This document shows positions 8,600 through 17,334 of a DNA stretch of 64,000 nt, in pieces (position 1 is the first letter of the stretch; each line of letters opens with the position of its first letter). The DNA is from Salinibacter ruber DSM 13855 (lineage in GTDB: Bacteria > Bacteroidota > Rhodothermia > Rhodothermales > Salinibacteraceae), in assembly GCF_000013045.1 (NCBI RefSeq), contig NC_007677.1, positions 1,798,001 through 1,862,000 on the forward strand. Reading direction: 5' to 3'. The notes beneath the pieces were generated by a model that saw only the letters and a list, made by a program, of their open reading frames with translations, searched no databases and was not told where the DNA came from. Both the position numbers and the translations under genes were made by a program.

Positions 8600-10201
8600 A
8601 TGTCTCTGCGTTGCTTGTATTCCAACGAGTCCCTTTTCGATGTGCTGCGCCCCCTCGGTGGACTTCTGGTCCTTGGTGGGCTCGTGCTGGGCCTCACGGC
8701 CTGCGACGGAAGCACCGTGGCGGGGCCGGACGGGGCCGAGGCCGACGCGCCCGTCTCAATGGCTTTCTCGGCCGCGTCTGCGCCTGAAGGCACTGCGTCT
8801 GGGGGCACCGCGTCCACCAGCAAGGCCGCATCGGGCCCGCGCACCCTTATCGATCCGGACGGGAATCAGCTTCGGCTCGACCGGGTGCAGATGGTCGTCC
8901 GTGAGATTGAGCTGGACCGCGCCACCGGCGACGAGAACTGCTCGCCGGAGGATAGGCCCGACGCGGAGGAAGACGACTGCGCCGAAGTCGAGTCCGGTCC
9001 CGTCCTCGTCTCGCTTCCGTTGGACGGAGATGCGCCCGCCGTGGTTGTCGATACGACGCTGCCCACCGGACGCTGGGACGAGGTCGAGTTTGAGGTGCAC
9101 AAGCCCGAGGCCGAGTCTTCCACGCCCGATTTTCTGGAGGCGACGGACTTTCCGCTGGCGACGAGCATCCGGGTTCAGGGACGCTATACGCCGGCCGGCG
9201 GGGCGGCCCAAGACTTTACATACACGAGCGATCTCAACGCCGAGCGCGAAATTGAGTTTGAGCCGCCCTTGGAGGTGACTGCGGACAACACCAACAACGT
9301 CACGTTTTCGGTCAACGTCGACGCCTGGTTTCGACGCGCCGATAGTACCCTTGTGAACCCGGCCCGGGTGACGGAGGGGGGCGCCTTCGAAGACCGTGTC
9401 GAGGAGAACATCGAGTCCTCCATCGAGGGCTTCGAGGACGATGACCGAGACGGGAGGGACGATGAGGAAGAAGAAGACGAGGAAGAGGAAGACGAGGAAG
9501 ACGAAAATGAGATTGAAATTGAGAAGGCCCTGGAGAACGTCGGTCCGGACTCGGACGCTTCCGGCGAAGTGGAATTTGAAAAGGAAGCCGACGAGACGGA
9601 GTTCAAGGTGGCGGTTGAAGACCTGGCGGCAGGCACCTACGACGTCGTCATCGCCGATACGACGCGCGGGGAGCTCGACGTGACGGGCGACGAGGGCGAG
9701 GCGGAGATCGAGTTCCGCCGACCATCGGAGGAGGGCCATCCGCTGCTCGACTTCGACCCGCGGAGCCAGCGCGTGGAGGTGCAGCAGGGGGGCACCTCGT
9801 ATCTGGAAACAGACGTCCCGACCTCCGGAAACGAAAACGAGGAGGATGAAGAGGAGGACGAAGAAGAGGTCGAGATCGAAATTGACCTTAACAACACCGG
9901 TCCGGACTCGGATGCCACCGGCGAAGTGGAGTTCGAGAAGGAGGCCGACAAGGCGGTCTTCGCGGTGGAGGTTGAAGACCTGACGATGGGGACCTACGAG
10001 GTCGTGGTTGCCGACACGGCGCGCGGCGAGCTCGACGTGACGGGCGACGAGGGCGAGGCGGAGATCGGGTTCCGCCGACCGTCGGAGGAGGGCCATCCCC
10101 CGCTCGACTTCGACCCGCGTGGTCAGCCCGTCGCGGTGCAACGGGACGGCACCCCGTACCTGGAGGCGACCCTGCCGACCACGGGCGATCGGGACGAGTA
10201 G
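8600..10201 (+). CDS. acidic lipoprotein with tandemly duplicated C-terminal domain
   Basis: The ATG at 8600 gives a 533-aa lipoprotein with a hydrophobic signal ending in the lipobox LTAC (Cys35). Residues about 55-200 (starting LIDPDGNQLRLDRVQMVVRE) resemble the DUF4382-type beta domain of secreted Bacteroidota proteins. Then come two copies of a domain of about 110 residues (starting IEIEKALENVGPDSDASGEV and IEIDLNNTGPDSDATGEVEF). Each is preceded by an Asp/Glu-only linker. The copies are offset by exactly 357 bp at DNA level and are nearly identical over their central part, so the duplication looks recent. The function is unknown. The location is probably the outer membrane. A DUF4382 assignment is moderate. 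Confidence 0.75.
   Translation: MSLRCLYSNESLFDVLRPLGGLLVLGGLVLGLTACDGSTVAGPDGAEADAPVSMAFSAASAPEGTASGGTASTSKAASGPRTLIDPDGNQLRLDRVQMVVREIELDRATGDENCSPEDRPDAEEDDCAEVESGPVLVSLPLDGDAPAVVVDTTLPTGRWDEVEFEVHKPEAESSTPDFLEATDFPLATSIRVQGRYTPAGGAAQDFTYTSDLNAEREIEFEPPLEVTADNTNNVTFSVNVDAWFRRADSTLVNPARVTEGGAFEDRVEENIESSIEGFEDDDRDGRDDEEEEDEEEEDEEDENEIEIEKALENVGPDSDASGEVEFEKEADETEFKVAVEDLAAGTYDVVIADTTRGELDVTGDEGEAEIEFRRPSEEGHPLLDFDPRSQRVEVQQGGTSYLETDVPTSGNENEEDEEEDEEEVEIEIDLNNTGPDSDATGEVEFEKEADKAVFAVEVEDLTMGTYEVVVADTARGELDVTGDEGEAEIGFRRPSEEGHPPLDFDPRGQPVAVQRDGTPYLEATLPTTGDRDE
9520..10189 (+). repeat. intragenic tandem duplication, 357-bp period
   Basis: Two copies encode the duplicated domain of the lipoprotein. 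The bases beginning at 9664 and at 10021 are nearly identical for more than 70 bases (encoding RGELDVTGDEGEAEI). The offset of 357 bp is 119 codons, so the frame is kept. The copies diverge more at their edges, especially in the acidic linkers. Outer boundaries are approximate. Confidence 0.8.
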
Positions 10202-10222
10202 GCGGACCAGGCATCAAGGACT

Positions 10223-10264
10223 GGGCCTCCTCCCGAAAAGGGGCTTCTGGCAGGGAGGAGGCCC
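10223..10264 (+). terminator. 12-bp perfect stem-loop after the lipoprotein gene
   Basis: GGGCCTCCTCCC at 10223-10234 is exactly complementary to GGGAGGAGGCCC at 10253-10264, with an 18-base loop. It lies 21 bp after the stop codon. No T-tract follows, so it may be a factor-assisted terminator or an mRNA 3' stabiliser. Confidence 0.5.
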
Positions 10265-10372
10265 TCGGGCCGCTTCACAGATCCGCACTGCGGGGGTGCA
10301 ACCCGCCCCCGCGGTGTCCTGTATAGGCCCATGGTTCGCTCGAAGTGCTTTCCGGCTTTCTCAACTGAATGC

Positions 10373-10921
10373 ATGCGCTGGATCGGTTTGCTCCCTGCCT
10401 TGGGTTGGCTGATCGTGGGAGGGGGGCTGTTTCTGGGCAGTGCGTCTGTGGTCCACGCCCAGACGCCAACCTCTTGCGAGACGAGTTTCGCGCAGGCGCA
10501 GAAGGCCTACTACGCCGCGGACTTCGAGATGGCCGTGGACCAGTTGCGCCCCTGTGCACAGGAGCCGACGCTCCCGGACTCGGTTCGGGCCCGCATGTAC
10601 CGGCTGCTTAGTTTCGTCCGCCTCGGCCAGAACGACGAGGCGGCGGCCCGCCGGGCCGTCGAAAGCCTGCTCGACCTGCGCCCGGACTTCATGCCGGACC
10701 CATCGGAAGACCGCCCCGATTTTGTTGCCCTCGTGGAGAAGGCGAAGACGCAGCGGCGGGCCCGGGCCGAGGCCGAAGAGGACGAGGGACGCCACTGGCT
10801 CCGGTGGACGCTCGGGGCGGCCGCCGCCGCCCTTGGCACGGCCGCGGTGCTCCTGCTCGGAGGGGGCGACTCCGGCGATGGGGCTGAGCTTCCACGTCCG
10901 CCGTCGCCCCAACCGGAGTAG
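10373..10921 (+). CDS. secreted or anchored TPR-like protein, unknown function
   Basis: This protein is 182 aa from the ATG at 10373. An ATG at 10331 would add 14 residues in front of the signal. The N-terminus is a signal peptide ending near VVHAQ. Residues about 30-115 form helical repeats of the kind seen at the start of Bacteroidota gliding or PEGA-type envelope proteins (ETSFAQAQKAYYAADFEMAV). Then come a charged linker and a second hydrophobic helix near the C-terminus (TLGAAAAALGTAAVLLLGG), followed by a Pro-rich tail. This layout fits a periplasmic TPR protein anchored at its C-terminus. It lies 47 bp before the T9SS cargo gene and could be co-expressed. No enzymatic motif is visible. 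Confidence 0.6.
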   Translation: MRWIGLLPALGWLIVGGGLFLGSASVVHAQTPTSCETSFAQAQKAYYAADFEMAVDQLRPCAQEPTLPDSVRARMYRLLSFVRLGQNDEAAARRAVESLLDLRPDFMPDPSEDRPDFVALVEKAKTQRRARAEAEEDEGRHWLRWTLGAAAAALGTAAVLLLGGGDSGDGAELPRPPSPQPE

Positions 10922-10968
10922 GTCCGCCAATTGAGTCGCACGCCCTAGGGCCAAGTTCTAAATCGTCG

Positions 10969-12978
10969 ATGACGAGTCGGTTGCTCCTCCTTCTTGGGCT
11001 CCTTCTTCCGCTCGGGGCTGTGGCGCAGGAGCCCCAGAACCTCGATGCCGTTCCCGGGAACCAGGAGAACACGTTGACCTGGGACGCCCCGACGGTAGAC
11101 GACGATAAGACGGTGGTGTGTTATGGGGTGTACCGGGACACCGAAGCAATCGGGTCGAACGATCCTGAGGATCAGTCTGAGAAGCGGATCGAAGGGGTCG
11201 AAGCCGCCGAGGGAACGGCCCCCGTGTATACCGACCGTGACCTATCCGCCGGCGAAACGTACTATTATCGGGTGGGGGCCGAGGTTGCCGAGACGGAAGA
11301 TCTTCCCGCTTCGTGCGGGGATGCGGGTACGCAGGTTTCGTCGCTCTCGAAGCCAGTATCGGCCACCCCGCTGTTCCTCAAAATTACCGAGCCGTCACCT
11401 CCGTCGCCTGACCCGGTCGATGTAGGAACGGCCGTCGACGTGACGGCCGACGTAAGAAGCCTCCCGCCCGGGGCGGAGGTGCTGCTTCGGTATCGAGAGG
11501 GGGGAGAGTCGACGTTTGAAGAGGAGGAGGGGGACGGCGGGGGAGAGCTTCGCAAGACCATTCCGGGCGCCCGCGTTACCCTTCGTGGCGTCGAATACGT
11601 CGTTGAGGTTCGGGACGAAGACGAGACCCTGGCACAGGCCCCGTCCGACGGCACGGCGTCGATTCGGACGGAGGGGCCGGTGAGTCCTCCCCGGCAGCCG
11701 GGCGATACGTACCGAATCGTGTCCTTCCCTACTGAACTTGACGATCCGGAACTGTCGAACATATTCGAGCCGCTTGGCTCATACGACTCGTTGGAGTGGC
11801 GGCTCTTTTCGATCGGTCCCAGTGGACTCACGGCGGATGGGGGGTACGTGGAGCAAAACGAGTTGGAGGGGGCGTCCCTGAGTGCCGGCCGGGCGTTGTG
11901 GTTTATCCGCCGGAATGGCGGGGCACTGGACCCGGTAGAGGGCACGTCGATTCCCGTAGACCAGCCCTACGAGATACAACTGGACGAGGGGTGGAACCTC
12001 ATCGGCAACCCGTTTGCGTTCGACGTGCCGCTGAGCCAAGTTCGGGTGGAGAACACGGCCGGCTCCCTGCAGGACGTGTTTGGCTACAACGGCAGTTTCG
12101 TCAATCAGGCGGGCGGCGCGCTTGAGCCCTACCGGGGCTACCTTGTCTACCTCTCCGGTGGGCAGAACGGAACGCTTGTCGTTGACCCGAGCCCGGAGGA
12201 AGCGTCCGCCACCACCTCGTCGGCCCGCGCCCCGGATGCCCGGTGGGCGGTCGACCTGTCGGCCCGGGTGGGGCAGGCGCGCGATCCGATGAACACGCTC
12301 GGGACGGCCCCGAACGCCACGGACGGCGTAGAGGCGGCGGACGGCCGAGAGCCCCCGCCCATCGGCGATTACGTCTCCCTCAGCTTCCGTGCCCCCTCGC
12401 AGGACAGGGGGCTCTGGCGCGACATGCGCTCGACGGGCGGCGGCCTCCGCACCTGGACGGCCGAGGTGCGGACCAACGTGTCCGGACTGGTCACCGTAAA
12501 TGCATCGGACATCTCGTCGGTGCCCGACGACCAGTCGGTATGGCTCGTAGACCCGGTCCTGGACCAGACGCAAAATTTGCGGGAGACGCCGACGTACCAG
12601 TTCCCGGCGTCCGAGGCGACCGACGCCCGCTCTCTGCGAATCCTCGTCGGGCCCTCCGCGGCGGTCCAGCGCCGACTGGGTCGAGATGCGGATCGGCCGG
12701 AGCGCGTTGAGCTCCTGCCCAGCGTGCCCAACCCGGTGCGCAGCCACGCCACCTTCCGGTACCGGGTCCCCGAGCGCACCCGAGCCACCCTGGAGTTGTA
12801 CGACCTGCTGGGCCGGCGCGTGGCTACGCTCGTCGACGACGAGTCCGTCGGCCCCGGCACCCACACCTACGCCTGGACCCGCCAGAACACCGGAGGCACC
12901 CTTTCCAGTGGGGCCTACCTGCTTCGCCTGCAGGCCGGGGACGTCACGCGGACCCGCCGCCTCGTCATCATGCAGTAG
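10969..12978 (+). CDS. secreted protein with fibronectin III domain and T9SS type A sorting domain
   Basis: This 669-aa exported protein starts with a signal peptide (MTSRLLLLLGLLLPLGAVAQ). A fibronectin type III module follows (about 22-130; NTLTWDAPTVDDDKTVVCYG, then GETYYYRVGAEV). A middle region of unknown fold includes EGWNLIGNPF, a segment common in Bacteroidota surface proteins. The last 90 residues are a T9SS type A sorting domain (PNPVRSHATFRYRVPE, YDLLGRRVATLV, SGAYLLRLQAGDVTRTRRLV), which directs export through the type IX system and surface attachment. It is preceded by the TPR-like gene. It ends 19 bp from the convergent kinase gene. Its ligand or enzymatic activity is not visible. 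Confidence 0.85.
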   Translation: MTSRLLLLLGLLLPLGAVAQEPQNLDAVPGNQENTLTWDAPTVDDDKTVVCYGVYRDTEAIGSNDPEDQSEKRIEGVEAAEGTAPVYTDRDLSAGETYYYRVGAEVAETEDLPASCGDAGTQVSSLSKPVSATPLFLKITEPSPPSPDPVDVGTAVDVTADVRSLPPGAEVLLRYREGGESTFEEEEGDGGGELRKTIPGARVTLRGVEYVVEVRDEDETLAQAPSDGTASIRTEGPVSPPRQPGDTYRIVSFPTELDDPELSNIFEPLGSYDSLEWRLFSIGPSGLTADGGYVEQNELEGASLSAGRALWFIRRNGGALDPVEGTSIPVDQPYEIQLDEGWNLIGNPFAFDVPLSQVRVENTAGSLQDVFGYNGSFVNQAGGALEPYRGYLVYLSGGQNGTLVVDPSPEEASATTSSARAPDARWAVDLSARVGQARDPMNTLGTAPNATDGVEAADGREPPPIGDYVSLSFRAPSQDRGLWRDMRSTGGGLRTWTAEVRTNVSGLVTVNASDISSVPDDQSVWLVDPVLDQTQNLRETPTYQFPASEATDARSLRILVGPSAAVQRRLGRDADRPERVELLPSVPNPVRSHATFRYRVPERTRATLELYDLLGRRVATLVDDESVGPGTHTYAWTRQNTGGTLSSGAYLLRLQAGDVTRTRRLVIMQ

Positions 12979-12997
12979 CCGCGGGGAAAGGGGCGAC

Positions 12998-14980
12998 TCA
13001 GTCGGGCTCCGGGGCGAGCTCAAACACGAGCGGCGTGTCCATGCCCGGTTCCACCCGGACCGTGCGTTCGGCCGGGGCGTGGTCCTCCTTCGCGACGCGG
13101 ATGGTGCGCTCCCCCACCTGTAGCGTCAGGCGCTGCGGGGTATACCCGACCGTGTCGTCGTCCACCGTGACGGTGGCGTTGGGGAGCGGAGTGCCGTCCG
13201 GCGCGCGGGCCGTGACCGCGCTCTCGACGCGCTCGGTGAAGTCGATCGTGCGCTCGTACGTCTCTCCTGGGTCGAGTGTCATCTCCATTTCCCAGCGGCC
13301 AAGGGCGGACGTGAATACGACCGTGTGCGAGCCCGGGGACAGCGAGTCGACGACGAGCCCGTCCGCTGTGGGGGAGCGTGAGGCCCCATCGATGTGCACC
13401 TCGCCGTCGGGACGGGCGCCCAGCCGCACCACGGCGGGCCGCGGCAGAAGCGTCGGCGAGACGACGGCGGTGTCGGCCCCCGCCACGGACACGGTCGCCT
13501 CCCGGGCGCGGTGGTCGTCCCGGTCCAGAAGGAGCCGATACGTGCCGGGCTTCAGGTCCCCAATCGTCAGCGGCGTGCGCCCGATGGGCCGCTCGTTGAG
13601 GCGTACGGTCGCCCCGCCCGGGTCCGACCGGACCGTAACAGCCCCCGTCGCCGGTTCGGACGAGGGGGACGGCTCGTCGGGGGCGGACGCTGCGGAAGAT
13701 GCTGTTCTGGACGTGCCGTCGGACGAAGCGGCCGGGGGCGGGGAGTCCTCCGATGAAGCGTCCGCGCTGGGGGGCGGCTCATCCGACGGGGCTTCGTCGC
13801 CGGGCGATGCATCGGCGGGCGGTGACGCTTCTGCCGGGGACCCTTTCTCCTCGCGAGAAGAGAGCCCTGCGTCGTCCGCCACCGGCGGGCTCGTCTGCTC
13901 TTGTGCGGAAGGGCCGGCTGGGGCCGCCGCCGTCCGGGTCGTTTCTGGGGGCGCCGGGCCCGCGGCGGAGAGAACCGGCAGGCCGAGGGTGGCCCGCACC
14001 CCGGCGTAGGTGCCCATCAGCACCAGGAGGGTCCCTGCCGCCAGGCCGGCCCACTGCCAGGGCGTGAAGCCAGCGTCGGGGGAGACTGGGGCATCCGGCG
14101 TGAGGAGCGGCTCCTCGTCTGCGGCCTCCGGGGCGGGAAGCCGGTCCAGGGCGGCCCGGGCATCGGGCGGGCGAGCGGCCGGGTCTTTCGACAACAAGTC
14201 GAGCACCACCTGTTCCACCGCCGGGGGCACCTCCGGCGCGTGGGTGGACGGGGGCGGAAACGAGGCGTCCACGATCGCCCGTTGGACGACGAAGTCACTC
14301 CCGGACCGGTCGAAGGGGAGCCGTCCGGTCAGCACCTCGTAGGCGAGGAGGCCGACGGCGAAGAGGTCGCTGGCCGCATCCACGTTCTGGAGGCCCTTCA
14401 CCTGCTCCGGCGACATGTACGCGACGGTGCCGAGCTGGTCGTGCGTCGCCGTCAGGTCGGCGTCGGACGCCAGAATTTTGGCCAGCCCGAAGTCTGTGAT
14501 CACCGCCTGCCCGTCGGCGTCAATGAGGATGTTGCTGGGCTTCAGGTCGCGGTGCAGCACCCCCGAGGCGTGGGCGTGCCCCACGGCGGTGAGCACCTGT
14601 CGGAGGAGCGACAGGGCCTGTGGGGGCTCCAGTTGGCCCCGCCGCCGCAACACGGTCTCCAGTGAAGGGCCCTCGACGTGCTCCATTACAAAAAACAGGG
14701 CCTCCTCCGTCTCGCGGAGGGTGTACACGTCGACAATTCCGTCCGCATCCAGGCGGGCCAGTGCCTTGGCCTCCTCCCGGAACCGGCGCACGAAGGTGTC
14801 GTCGTCGGCCAGGTGGGGCGCGATGACCTTGAGGGCGACGGTTTTTTCGAGGGCCTGGTCTGTGGCCCGGTACACGGTGCCCATGCCGCCCCGGCCAATG
14901 ACCGCGTCCAGGCGGTAGCCATCCAGGATGTCGCCGGCGTCGGGCATGAAGACGTGAAGAGAGAAGGGATCGAGAGACAC
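12998..14980 (-). CDS. membrane Ser/Thr protein kinase with extracytoplasmic PEGA repeats
   Basis: This 660-aa Hanks-type kinase has the glycine loop GRGGMGTVYRA, Lys51, the catalytic loop HRDLKPSN (143-150) and DFG (163-165), followed by SPEQVKG. The kinase domain spans about 21-282. One membrane helix lies at 308-331. An Ala/Pro/Ser/Glu-rich linker (about 340-445) then leads to a C-terminal part. This part begins with a clear PEGA repeat (SDPGGATVRLNERPIGRTPL) and continues with two more divergent beta repeats. The kinase is cytoplasmic and the PEGA region outside. PEGA domains are thought to bind envelope polymers. MPDAGDILDGYRL at 14947 is an alternative start. Substrates are unknown. Confidence 0.9.
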   Translation of the reverse strand: MSLDPFSLHVFMPDAGDILDGYRLDAVIGRGGMGTVYRATDQALEKTVALKVIAPHLADDDTFVRRFREEAKALARLDADGIVDVYTLRETEEALFFVMEHVEGPSLETVLRRRGQLEPPQALSLLRQVLTAVGHAHASGVLHRDLKPSNILIDADGQAVITDFGLAKILASDADLTATHDQLGTVAYMSPEQVKGLQNVDAASDLFAVGLLAYEVLTGRLPFDRSGSDFVVQRAIVDASFPPPSTHAPEVPPAVEQVVLDLLSKDPAARPPDARAALDRLPAPEAADEEPLLTPDAPVSPDAGFTPWQWAGLAAGTLLVLMGTYAGVRATLGLPVLSAAGPAPPETTRTAAAPAGPSAQEQTSPPVADDAGLSSREEKGSPAEASPPADASPGDEAPSDEPPPSADASSEDSPPPAASSDGTSRTASSAASAPDEPSPSSEPATGAVTVRSDPGGATVRLNERPIGRTPLTIGDLKPGTYRLLLDRDDHRAREATVSVAGADTAVVSPTLLPRPAVVRLGARPDGEVHIDGASRSPTADGLVVDSLSPGSHTVVFTSALGRWEMEMTLDPGETYERTIDFTERVESAVTARAPDGTPLPNATVTVDDDTVGYTPQRLTLQVGERTIRVAKEDHAPAERTVRVEPGMDTPLVFELAPEPD

Positions 14981-15039
14981 TCATCCATACGGCCCCACGG
15001 GAGAATCGATCGCCGCTTCCCCGCTGAGCGGAAGGCCCT

Positions 15040-16494
15040 TTAGGGCCCGGAGAAGTACCGGAGCAGGGCCGCCAAGAAGCTCTCTTTGCGATCCGTGAAG
15101 GGGGGAAGGACGGCCTGCACGAGCGACGCCCCGTACCGGCGCCGCAAGACCGAACGCTCGTTCGAGAAGGCCCGAAAGCCGGCCTCGCCGTGCCCCCGCC
15201 CGATGCCGCTGTGCCCGGCCCCGCCGAAGGGAAGGTCGGGGTTGGCGTAGTGGAAAAAGCCCTCGTTGATGCACGTGCTTCCGGCCGTGGTGCGCCCCAG
15301 AACGGTGTCGACCATCGCGTCGCGTTCGCTAAAGAGGTACATCGACAGCGGGTTGGGCCGATCGTTGACGATGCCCACCGCCTGGTTCAGCGACGAGATC
15401 GGAATGATGGGCAGCAGGGGGCCGAAGATTTCGGCCTGCATGACGGCGGTGTCCAGGGGCACGTCCGTCAGGATCGTGGGACTCACGTACCGGGTCTCGG
15501 CGTTGGTCTGCCCGCCGAAGGCCACGGTGGCCCCGTCCGCGACGGCCTCCTCCAGGAGCCCCACGACACGGTCCCAGTGGCCGTCGTCGATGAGGCGGGC
15601 GTAGTCGTCGCTGCCCCGTCGCATCGCCGCCGTCGCGCCGTAGAAGTGTTCTATGGTGTCGATGAGGCGGGCGACCAGGGCGTCGTGCACCGGGGCGTCG
15701 ACGAGCACGTAGTCCGGGGCGATGCAGGTCTGCCCCGCGTTTGTGAACTTCGACCAGGCGATGCGCTCCGCCGCGAGGTCGAGGTCGGCGGTCTCGTCGA
15801 CGATCGCCGGCGACTTGCCCCCGAGCTCCAGTGTTACGGACGCCAGGTGGTCCGCCGCGTCCTTCATCACGAGCCGGCCGACCCGCGGGCTGCCGGTGAA
15901 GTACACGTGGTCGTACGGCTGCTCCAGGAGGCCCTGCGCCACCTCCTTCGCGCCGGTCAGCAGGGCGACCTCCCGCTCCTCGTACAAGTCGCCGATCAGC
16001 TTTTTGAGGACGATGTTCGTGTGGGGCGTCTTCTCGGAAGGCTTCAGTGTCACGCAGTTGCCCGCCGCGAGGGCGCCGATCAGCGGGCCGAGCGTGAGCG
16101 TGAGGGGGTAGTTCCAGGGGGCGAGAATCAGCGCGACCCCCTTCGGCTCGTAGTGGATCTCCGAGCGGGTGCCCGCAAAGAAGGCGGGGTGGCTGCGCCG
16201 GTCCGGGGCCATCCAGTCGTCGAGGTGGCTGATCGCGAACTGGGCCTCGTCCAGTAGGGGCTTCATCTCTGTCAGGTCCACCTCCGCCGGTGCCTTCCGG
16301 AAGTCGGCGTGGATGGCGTCCTGAAAGTCGGTCCGGTGCGCCCGGAGGCCGTCGCAGAGCCGCCGCAGCTTGTCCCGGCGCCGGTCGACCGACGCGGCCC
16401 GGACCGCCGGGGCGTGGGCCTGCTGGGCGGCAAACACGCGTTCGATCTCGTCGGCACTGGCGGGGGCCGGAGGCGGAGAAAGGGAATCGGGCAT
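15040..16494 (-). CDS. aldehyde dehydrogenase (class 3-like, fatty or aromatic aldehydes)
   Basis: This 484-aa enzyme starts at ATG 16494. The frame is open to 16689, but the upstream residues are not family-like. It oxidises aldehydes to carboxylates with NAD(P). Visible elements are the Rossmann segment APWNYPLTLTLGP, the glutamate motif LELGGKSPA (Glu223) and the catalytic cysteine in NAGQTCIAPDYVL (Cys257). The short length and the C-terminal hydrophobic/basic end (LLRYFSGP) match the ALDH3 group, which acts on medium- and long-chain aldehydes. Neighbouring beta-oxidation genes make a fatty aldehyde substrate plausible but unproven. It is divergent from the nicotinamidase gene. Confidence 0.9.
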   Translation of the reverse strand: MPDSLSPPPAPASADEIERVFAAQQAHAPAVRAASVDRRRDKLRRLCDGLRAHRTDFQDAIHADFRKAPAEVDLTEMKPLLDEAQFAISHLDDWMAPDRRSHPAFFAGTRSEIHYEPKGVALILAPWNYPLTLTLGPLIGALAAGNCVTLKPSEKTPHTNIVLKKLIGDLYEEREVALLTGAKEVAQGLLEQPYDHVYFTGSPRVGRLVMKDAADHLASVTLELGGKSPAIVDETADLDLAAERIAWSKFTNAGQTCIAPDYVLVDAPVHDALVARLIDTIEHFYGATAAMRRGSDDYARLIDDGHWDRVVGLLEEAVADGATVAFGGQTNAETRYVSPTILTDVPLDTAVMQAEIFGPLLPIIPISSLNQAVGIVNDRPNPLSMYLFSERDAMVDTVLGRTTAGSTCINEGFFHYANPDLPFGGAGHSGIGRGHGEAGFRAFSNERSVLRRRYGASLVQAVLPPFTDRKESFLAALLRYFSGP

Positions 16495-16672
16495 CGTGGG
16501 AACCGGGCGTCGTTCGAGGGAGGAGGGGTCGAACCTGTCTCCCGAGGGCCATGATCCGCGGCCGGGCCGGCAACAATGCAGTCCGGCTGGGATTTGAGTG
16601 GGCCCCGCTAGGAACCTACCGCTCCCACCACCTACAGGCGGACACTCTCGAATTGATACGGCTCCGTTCTCC

Positions 16673-17299
16673 ATGGACGCACTCCTCATCGTCGACCTTC
16701 AAAACGACTTTTGTCCCGGCGGCGCCCTGGCGGTGCCGGAGGGGGACACCATCGTCCCGACCGTGAATGCGATGGCCGCCCGGTTCGACCACGTCATCCA
16801 GACCCAGGACTGGCACCCGGCCGGCCACCAGTCGTTCGCCTCGTCGCACCCGGACCACGCCCCGATGGACGTGATTGAGGTGGACTACGGCGAGCAGGTG
16901 CTGTGGCCGGACCACTGCGTCCAGGGCACCGAGGGGGCCGAGTTTCACCCGGACCTCGACACCGCCCCGTCGGAGCTGATCCTCCGCAAGGGGTTCCGGC
17001 CCGGAATCGACTCCTACTCCGCCTTCTACGAAAACGACGGCACAACGCCGACCGGACTGACGGGCTACCTGCGGGAGCGGGGCATCGACACGCTCTACTT
17101 GTGCGGCCTCGCCACGGACTTCTGCGTGAAGTGGTCGGCCGTCGACGGGCGCGAAGAGGGGTTCGACGTGTACGTGATCGAAGACGCGACCCGTGGCATC
17201 GACCAGGACGGCTCGCTGGCGCAGGCCTGGGACGAGATGAACGAGGCGGGCGTCCAGGTCATTTCCTCGGAAGCCGCGCTCGACCTGGCCGCAGCGTGA
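16673..17299 (+). CDS. pncA: nicotinamidase (PncA)
   Basis: This is a 208-aa isochorismatase-fold amidase converting nicotinamide to nicotinate for NAD salvage. The catalytic triad is visible as Asp8 (LIVDLQNDFCPGG), Lys106 (LRKGF) and Cys151 (CGLATDFCVKWSA). The metal-binding residues are Asp46, His48 and His52 (QDWHPAGHQSFAS). The length matches bacterial PncA. The ATG at 16673 fits the conserved N-terminus, and the longer frame from 16598 adds unrelated residues. It is divergent from the aldehyde dehydrogenase and convergent with the downstream kinase gene. Confidence 0.93.
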   Translation: MDALLIVDLQNDFCPGGALAVPEGDTIVPTVNAMAARFDHVIQTQDWHPAGHQSFASSHPDHAPMDVIEVDYGEQVLWPDHCVQGTEGAEFHPDLDTAPSELILRKGFRPGIDSYSAFYENDGTTPTGLTGYLRERGIDTLYLCGLATDFCVKWSAVDGREEGFDVYVIEDATRGIDQDGSLAQAWDEMNEAGVQVISSEAALDLAAA

Positions 17300-17334
17300 C
17301 TGCGGCCGAGTCCTTCGAGCAGCTGCGGATTGCC

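Noticed and set aside
9451-9510. GA-rich track inside the lipoprotein gene as a microsatellite or CRISPR-like repeat.
   Set aside because: It is in frame and encodes the Asp/Glu linker with mixed GAA/GAG/GAC codons. There are no spacers or regular repeat units.
8756-10141. A 461-codon minus-strand frame opposite the lipoprotein gene.
   Set aside because: It mirrors the duplicated lipoprotein coding sequence and has no signal, start context or domain of its own.
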